This document shows positions 56,981-64,000 of a DNA stretch of 64,000 nt, in pieces (position 1 is the first letter of the stretch; every line of letters starts with the position of its first letter). The notes beneath the pieces were generated by a model that worked only from the letters and a program-made list of their open reading frames with translations, made no database searches and had not been told where the DNA came from. This DNA comes from Lactifluus volemus (taxonomy: Eukaryota; Basidiomycota; Agaricomycetes; Russulales; Russulaceae), in assembly GCA_022376515.1 (NCBI GenBank), contig WTXI01000038.1, positions 1-64,000 on the forward strand. Reading direction: 5' to 3'. A program made the position numbers and the translations under genes.

Positions 56981-59900
56981 CTAGTAGAACGTCACTTCAA
57001 ATCCACGCGTCAACGGCATGTCAAGTTGTACATGGAGCACCTGTCTCGCGGCATCATACGAGAAAGGCGCTTGCCCTTTACCCTGATCAACCGACACCAC
57101 CTTGGGATTACTTTCGACTCCCAAAAAGACGACGTCCGCAACCTTCACCCCGACATCAAAGTCAAACTTGCCAGAGACGCACAGCTTCCTCCCCGCGTAA
57201 TCCATCTTCACGTTAGTCACCCCCGCGGGCATTATACTCACACCATCGTCGACGTATAGCGCACCCGCCGCCTTGCCATCTGAACCGGGCGCGACGACAA
57301 ACTGAAAGTCGATCTTGCGCAATTCCGTTGTCGTCATCGCGCCGGCTGCGCGGAGCGGTAGCACCGTGCCGCCGCGGATATGCAACGGGATCGTCGTGAA
57401 GTTGACGTTGGTGAGCGTGACTGGTTCTCCGGCACCCTCGACCGGCGCAAGCGTGGCGAAATCGTAGAACCGGTCCTTGGGCAGGTAGATCGTGACCGAC
57501 GTCGCGTTCTCCTCTGTTACAGGCGAGACGAGGATCGAGTCTCCAAAGAAAAACTGGAGATCGATTCCAAAGGTCGATGTATCTGTCGGATATTTGAACC
57601 AGAGTGGGTTGAGGACAGGCGAGCCATTCACGTGAGCCCGATGGAAGGCGGTATAGAAATAGTCAAGGAGGCGATATCTTGGGAAGACCTTGAGATCAGT
57701 GCCGGCGCCATTTTGTTTTCCTTTTTAGGCTCACCTGATGGCGAGAACATTCTTTGCAGCCTGAGCCACCAGAGGCCAACGATAAAACTCGTGGCTTATT
57801 GACGAAATACTGAAATGCTGACATCATACCGAAATTTCGTCAAGGGGAATTCAGTAGCTCCATTAGGATATACTCACATTTCTCATGAAGGGATAGAACC
57901 CGCCGAGCATCGCCCAGCGAGCACACAAAGTCTCCGTCGTGTTGTCCCCTGTGCCGTCAGAATTGGTCGCATGTCCAGGTCCAGGAACATTCTAGGACTT
58001 ACCAAAGCCACAGATGTCACTCCCGACCATAGGAACCTGATACACAGTCGCCATGCCGAGCATCCCAGCAATGGATATGCGGTAGTCTTCCCAGCTGGCC
58101 AAATTGTCACCGAGCCACTTGCCCACATTGTTTCCAGCTCCTGCAAATGTCGATCGCGTGATTACAAGCGTGCGGAGACCAGGACGACGTGAAAGCATCG
58201 CCTCATGCGTCGCTACCGACATCATCGTGCCATACAGGTTGTCTATCGTGAGGTATCATAAATAGGCAATGCTGGACCTTGCAAAGCCGGTGACTTACGC
58301 GTATCGTACTCAACGAGCCCGTTTGCGTGGACCGAGTTCGACTAGTACGGTATCAAGATCAACACAAGTATTTCCCCTGTGGTAACAGCGAACTCACAAA
58401 TGCAGTCCGGTTAGACAGGCCACCTTGTGCGTTATTAATGGCGTACGGGGGATTGAGCAGGTCCTCGCCCGCATGGCTTGGCGGGGATCGCTTCGCATGC
58501 GCAGTATTCATGTTGCCAAATATCGTGGCATTCGGGTTGGGGGGCAACGTGTCGCGCGGAGGAGGGAGGCTCTGTGCAGCGGCCTGTGCAGAAGGATCCT
58601 TGCAGGGATAGAGACAGAACTGTACGACAATGCACACGCATTGCTATTCAACCGGCGATGAAGAAATTGCGGAATACGTACACTCGAAGGTTCGTTCATG
58701 TCAATCCAGACGCCATCGATGTCAAAACCGGTTTTGGGGTCATAGAATCTCTCGAACTCCCCCATCCAGAATCTGAAAAGAGCGCCGGAGACTGAGTACC
58801 ACGCACCTCATAATGAAGACAAAGCACTCACTGGCCAACTTTCGGATGGAACCAGTCTGGACAATTGCACTTCAAGCCACGCGTACACGTCCCCACAAAA
58901 GAGGCACTTACCGGGAAAGACGGTGACACCTATTTAATGACATTGGAAACGTGTTTAACACCCAAGTCGATCGGTACGTACCTGGCCAAACGACACCCAA
59001 GCTTGGACCACCATCTGGGGTCTTGAGCCAGACGTCCAATTCAGTGCCACGGTCGTATGTGCCATAGTCTTGTTTGGGCAAGTATGCAATGGCAGGATCT
59101 GTCATGAGAACTGAACAAACATGGCGTTAGCCTCCCACTTGTACGGATGATAGCAATGAGGCACACCATAACGTTGGCCATGGCTGTGCAGGTAGTCGAT
59201 GATCTCGCGCATGCGAGGAGTCGGGAAGTAATCAGGATCCATGGTAAATACTCTGCGCTTGAACATATAATCTAGATCACAAAGATAAGCTCATCGTCAC
59301 CCAAGCTCGAGCGAGACGATATCAACAACTTACCAATGTCGGTCCACATCGTCTCCAGAGGTATGCCAGCGGCGGAGTAGTTCGTGATCACGCCAGCCAC
59401 TTCGGTATAGTCTAGCACAACCAGAAGTTCACGACTCGTCAAGCATAACAGACGAAATCGCTCACCTCGGTATCCGTACCTGCATTGATGGAGACCAAAC
59501 GACCAATACGGCACCTCGGCCGGCGTCCCGACGACCTGCGCGTACTGCTTCGCGACTTCGACCGGCTCTGTTTCGCTGCCAGCCAAAAAGTAAAAGTCGA
59601 ACACGCCGCCAATGACATTATACTCGAGCGTGGTGGGGTCATCTCCGCCGCTGTGACGGATCTTGACATCCATGCCAGAGGAACTGAGCAGGAAGACGGC
59701 GTGCGTGCCGCCCTTGGGGCGATGCTCAAAGTAAACTGGATGGGTACCGTACAAGTTCGTTCCTTGCGGGATGCCAAATGCGTCACGCGCCCACATCGTG
59801 AGCGTCGTGTTGCCAACGACGTCGAGGCGGAACGGCTCAGTGTGCTCGCCGAGACCATAGATGTTGGCCGCGGGCGGCAGCGTCGTCTTGAGGCGGAGGT

Positions 59901-60438
59901 ACTGCGGCTCAAAGATAAGCGCGTGTCCAGAAGTTGTGAAGAGCACCTCGCCCGTGCTCGCACGCGATATGTTGAACGAGAACGGCGCCGCGGCGTACGT
60001 GAATCGGATCTTCGCGTCGTCCGTGCGTGTATGCGGGTCTGCGATGGGCCGCGGGAAAACGGATTCGGGGACTTCGTAGCGCTCGTTTGATGCGTCGGTT
60101 ATCTTGAGGTGGATACGCGTGTCTATTTACATGCGTGGCCCGCCTAGTCAATGCATGGCAGGTTTCAGATTTGACTACGCACCTGTTTCATAAGTTACCG
60201 ATAGATTCAAAGCTCCTATGTCGTTGCCAAAGACGTTGCAGGGTGCATCGGCGAGGACGAGGCGGGCGGTCAGCGTTGGGCCATCAATATTCACGCTGGT
60301 GGCGTTGTACCCTGGACATGAGTCTAAGCGAGTCGGGTCTGGGTCGACTTGATCTGCGCGGACGACATGTACAGAGTGGAGGAAAGAGAAAAGAGCGGCT
60401 ACTATACCGCCCCACCGATAGGGCTTGGGGAGAATCAT
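56981..60438 (-). CDS. Secreted GH31 alpha-glucosidase
   Basis: A multi-exon minus-strand gene with an N-terminal signal peptide ([20 protein letters not shown] to HVVRA). The N-terminal beta domain has [20 protein letters not shown] and [15 protein letters not shown]. The (beta/alpha)8 part has [26 protein letters not shown] and MDPDYFP. The nucleophile block is [12 protein letters not shown] (Asp in WIDMNEPS). Next come [19 protein letters not shown], with the family arginine, VGSDICGFG (acid/base Asp) and [15 protein letters not shown]. The C-terminal beta domains ([20 protein letters not shown]) end in TRGFEVTFY. Introns are about 50-60 nt, and every junction read keeps the frame. The enzyme should release glucose from maltose and starch oligosaccharides outside the cell. 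The alternative is a related GH31 specificity (xylosidase), less likely given the MNEPS block. Confidence 0.88.
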
Positions 60439-60965
60439 GGGGGTTTACACGTAGGCTCACGTTCCAAAAAAATGGTTTATATATATACATGTACGCTCAA
60501 GAAGTCGTTTGGAATGTGGCGTGTCCCGTGACAGTTTCATTCAAGGTTAGTATTCAAACTAAATGAATGGCACCACGCTAAGAAAGGCAAGTTGAGTACC
60601 ATAAACGATCATTCCACGTGGTTAGAAGCGGCTGTCTTAAACAAATTCACATTCCGGCCCACAACTTTGTGCTTCATTGTACACTGTCATTGATAAAGCT
60701 ATTACTAGAACAAAGACGGCAAGTCCGGCGATATGTATTTTGTAGTATGGTATTGCGAAATATATACGTGCAGGGTAGGGGGAAAGGGGATGTGCATGCG
60801 ATACGAGGCAAAATCCGACTTCTTGAGAGACAGAGAAGCACCGACCAGTTTTTACGGCAACCATAAGTAAGGAGGTATCTCTGGGCGTGCAACCACGTAA
60901 TAAGCGCACGCTATTTCGCGATCCCGCCCTTGTGTGGGCGGGAGGAGCGGGGCACGACGCGGTCA
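60439..60965. other. GH31 promoter / TBP 3' flank
   Basis: 527 bp between two genes on the same strand. It contains an A/T-rich TATATATACATG stretch about 40-50 bp upstream of the GH31 start on its strand, a possible TATA element. Confidence 0.45.
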
Positions 60966-62095
60966 TTACGGCTTGCGGAACTCGCATAGCACGGTGTAGA
61001 TCGTGTTGAACGCCGTGTAGATCTCCTCCCGCACCTTCACACACGAACAGAAAGATCAGCATGTGCAGCAAAAACAAGTAAACGCCCAAGGCATGACCAG
61101 ATACCTTCGCGCCAGTGAGAACAATCTTTCCCGACACAAAGATAAGAAGTACTACTTTAGGCTTGATCATACGGTATATCAGGCCAGGGAAAAGCTACAA
61201 GGCAGACATCAGAATTTGTATCCATACGACAGAAAGGATGAATACCTCAGGCTCGTAGCTGCTGAATTGTCCGTGACTATACGCGAGGCCCTCTAAACGT
61301 ATCGGGAACTTGACATCACAACTACCAACAATGTTCTGAATCTTGAATTCAGAAAATTTGGCGTCAAAGCCGAGCTTTTGAACGATGCGCGCGTATTTGC
61401 GCGACGCTAGACGAGAGTCGTCTTCAGACTTGGCACCAGTTACGACCATCTTTCCCGACGCAAAGATAAGCGCCGTCGTTTTGGGGTCGCGAATTCGCAT
61501 GATGACAGCGGCGAAACGCTATGTTATACAAGTAGCATGCACGCTCACGACGTGTCAACTAGTCGGCGGTACCAACCTTTGGATTATACTCGGCATTGCG
61601 TGCATGCAACGCGATGGTTTTGAGGTCCAGGCGGCAATCGAGATTGACGGTCGCGACAATGTTCTGAAGGGTAGGAACGATCCCTTCAACGGCTGTGATA
61701 TGTTGTTGCTCGAGGGTAAGCGGAGCAGGGGTGGCAGGGATTTGAGCAGGTGGCGTTGATGGGCCAGCTGCTGCACCGCTCTGGGCGTGAACCAGCGAAG
61801 TGGAGGTGGAGGTCTGTGAGAGTGGTGCAAGGACAGGCTTTGCAGCGGTAGTAGACTGTGTGCTATGGAAAGACTGCGATGTAGGTGCAGCCGTTACCGG
61901 GCCCGGGCCCGGGAGTACGAGGCCAGAGTAATATGATGGGTTGGATGCAGAAGGAAGAGCGAGACCATTTGTTGACCCTTGTTGCTGTTGCGGCTGAGAT
62001 GATTGTTGTTGTACTTGTGTCTGGGATTGCGGAGGCTGATATTGAGAACGACCACCGAAGTTGAGCTGACGAGTAGGAAGAGAAAATGAGGACAT
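60966..62095 (-). CDS. TBP: TATA-binding protein (TBP)
   Basis: Exons 62095-61577, 61518-61246, 61194-61105 and 61034-60966. A variable Gln/Ser/Pro-rich N-terminus (about 130 residues, [13 protein letters not shown]) precedes the highly conserved saddle domain. The first repeat runs [50 protein letters not shown] and [20 protein letters not shown]. The second runs [50 protein letters not shown] and [23 protein letters not shown] binds TATA boxes in the nucleus and is needed by all three RNA polymerases. The core reads in one frame with no substitutions at the DNA-contacting phenylalanines that I can see. The start was chosen at [10 protein letters not shown], the first Met of the open exon. 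Confidence 0.95.
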
Positions 62096-62806
62096 GAACC
62101 GCTAACAGATTTTCAGAGGCGTGAGAAAGTCGCGCCGGGGATGAAAGGAGTGTTGAGATGGGTGGGAGCTCTCTTCTTATATACGCTTGCATTTAAAACT
62201 CCGATTGTTACTTGTGAATGAACCTTATTTCACTTCTTGATCTCCTGTCTATCATTTGATGGTGCCCATGCTCAACGTCCCTCACTCGTTTGTCTCACAC
62301 TCTTCATATCCTCCATTCGTTCTTCTTTTAGTATGTCTCGTCATATCTTTCTATGCTTAGGGTCTGTGGCGTCCTTTTTCCAGTCTGGAGAACCGACAAA
62401 ACTCGTCACTAAGGACATGTCAAATGCCAGCGTCCACGCTACTGGAGTGCTCAAAGCGGTTTATCTCGTCAAGGGTTTTCAATATTCCATTTTCCTGTCC
62501 AGTCCGCACGTTGCACTCAAAATAACGCCTAATCGACAATCCTGCTGTGCTTATCTTACCTATCGATGGTAGGGCTGTACTTGGTACTTGTTCCTGTAGC
62601 CTCAAGTCTAGCGTCCGCAGCATTCTCCTGACAACGCCCCACAGCGTGTGTACAGCCATTGTTCTTGGCCTGAATTTGCTCTTGTTGACCCGCAGAACAT
62701 TCTGGAACTTACCTTTTTTAGGCACGTGATGAGTCATCGGAATGATCGTTCCCCCGGCTCATTTGCGGCCGCCGATGACGTTTATAGTATTTATCGTCTT
62801 GGTCGT
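62096..62806. other. TBP promoter and 3' flank of the GH88 gene
   Basis: 711 bp. Open frames on both strands (for example 62237-62572 + and 62737-62420 -) overlap each other and have no domain, so I call the stretch non-coding. Confidence 0.5.
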
Positions 62807-64000
62807 CTACAGCCACAGTCCTAGTAAAGACGATGCAAGCCCACGCTTCACCAGATCGTTACCAGTCTTGATAAAATAGTAATCACCTGTACACGAAATT
62901 AGTACTAAGTCCAATCTGCTCAATTTTACATACCATAGATGGTTCCTGTCAGGTTGTTTGGTGGTGACGCGGGATTGTTAACCGTTCCATTGGACAACAA
63001 ACTATGCCATGTAGGAGCCCAAAATGAGTTGGTCGTATCGTTCAAAATCTAAAAGATAACGTTGAACGGGTATATGGCGGCGGAGCGTAACGTGGAAGAC
63101 ACCTTGATTGCGGCATCGATGTAACGCGATGCGCCGCTGAAGTTAGCGGGGATAAGGCTTTGCTCCTGTGTGGCGAGCCACAAGAGCCCATTCGCCGCTA
63201 TCATGGCTGCAGAGCTATCTGCGGGTCGCGGTGGGACGAGGGGCGCATTAAAGTCCCATGGTATTATTCCATCTAAAGGAGTGTTGTCCAGAAAATAGCC
63301 CGCCATACTTCGAGCTGTGTGCAGGTAGCGCACCAACTGCGTGCGTTTGTACACTGTACTACAAGTAAATGATTTTCGAGGGGAAGCAGAAGTCATTCTA
63401 TTGCGCACTGTTCGCAAAGCCGTGGAGGGCCCATGCCTGACCACGACTCCAGGTGCTAGACTTGGAGTACCCTTGCACTGTGCCCTGTGAAATGACTGCG
63501 CCGGTCTGGGCATCATATACAACGAGATGGAACGATGACCCTGTACAAAAGCAGTCAAAAACGGCGACCACATGGCCATAGAGGGTGAGCGCGCACCGTC
63601 CGTCCGGACGTGGTTCATCATTGTCTTGTCGGCGTGCGATATCGCAATTTGGCGCAGCGTGTCGTTGCCCGTGAGGTCTGCAGCATGGAAAAGCACCTCG
63701 AGGTTCATCATATTGTCAATGATCACATTAAATTCTGTCGTATTCGTGGTGTCCCAACTACGAGTACAGCCAACAATGGGGTTGAACCGTGCGGCAAGGT
63801 CGGCAGCAAATGACTTGACAGCACGCAACGCAATATCGTTGGACGGGTTTCTGAGATACGCAAATGATGGAAATGTGAGAAAAGAGAGGGGAAAGGGACG
63901 GGTGGGATGCCGCGTACATGGCTAGCTCGTCAACGAAGGGGAAGCTCAAGAAGCCAACATCATGCCCTACTGTCGTGTGAGTTTCTAGCGGGATCTCGCC
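62807..64000 (-). CDS. GH88-type unsaturated glucuronyl hydrolase, partial (5' end beyond the window)
   Basis: Minus-strand exons read from the right edge. THTTVGHDVGFLSFPFVDELA comes first, then NPSNDIALRAVKSFAADLAA, VIIDNMMNLEVLFHAADLTG and ADKTMMNHVRTDG. GSSFHLVVYDAQTGAVISQG is followed by GYSKSSTWSRGQAWALHGFA. Next come YLHTARSMAGYFLDN, IPWDFNAPLVPPRPADSSAA and ILNDTTNSFWAPTWHSLLSN. The end is GDYYFIKTGNDLVKRGLASS with a stop at 62809-62807. The GHDVGF block, the WSRGQAWALHG motif and the paired Asp residues (IIDNMMN, WDFNAP) fit family GH88, which hydrolyses the 4,5-unsaturated uronic acid left by polysaccharide lyases. An intron (donor after IK, acceptor TTTTAG) is needed to reach the C-terminal exons; without it the frame stops at 63049. 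No frameshift was seen. Confidence 0.85.

Noticed and set aside
63049..63118. Stop at 63049 as the end of the GH88 protein
   Set aside because: A GTGTCT...TTTTAG intron here joins to ILNDTTNSFWAPTWHSLLSN and GDYYFIKTGNDL, a C-terminus that fits the family.

Overview
The window is nuclear DNA of a filamentous basidiomycete. Genes are multi-exon with 45-60 nt GT-AG introns (a few GC-AG), TATA boxes are of eukaryotic type, and the families present are typical of Agaricomycetes: class I hydrophobins, DUF6535 membrane proteins, NACHT-WD40 STAND proteins, and a mushroom-type multi-pass membrane family. The combination resembles Rhizoctonia/Ceratobasidium (Cantharellales). That is an inference from family content, not a database result.

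Layout. (1) 1-6.2 kb: a long ankyrin-repeat gene, open at the left edge, split by a 1.06 kb poly(A)-tailed retroposon with a perfect 14-bp target-site duplication, and carrying three apparent one-base deletions. (2) 6.2-22.3 kb: gene-poor DNA holding four + strand class I hydrophobin loci with the same three-exon structure and equally spaced TATA boxes. Three are intact. The fourth is broken by a near-perfect 60-bp fold-back. A decayed copy of the RAD7 5' end lies behind the third. (3) 22.6-26.1 kb: RAD7 (global-genome nucleotide excision repair) and an L-arabinitol 4-dehydrogenase-like gene (LAD). (4) 25.6-47.8 kb: two tandem ~11 kb units, each with DUF6535 membrane-protein sequence and a large C2-like/helical/NACHT/WD40 receptor gene. 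The join between them (36.4-37.3 kb) is a dead fusion of the LAD 3' end with the 3' end of the furin-repeat receptor gene, meeting at an 11-bp microhomology. This is the scar of the duplication. Receptor copy 1 is intact with 14 WD repeats. Copy 2 has many small deletions. (5) 47.4-64 kb: a conventional block with a furin/EGF-type cysteine-rich membrane protein, a PP2C phosphatase, a multi-pass membrane protein, a secreted GH31 alpha-glucosidase, TATA-binding protein, and a GH88-type glycosidase running off the right edge.

How it fits together. Housekeeping genes (RAD7, TBP, PP2C) and carbohydrate-use genes (LAD, GH31, GH88) have open, well-spliced frames. They frame accessory regions under rapid turnover: the hydrophobin array, the paired DUF6535/STAND-receptor module and the ankyrin gene. 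The most interesting element is the DUF6535 + STAND receptor pair, duplicated together with homogenised WD40 arrays, a pattern expected of fungal self/non-self recognition genes. All structures were read by eye. No database, RNA or alignment was available.
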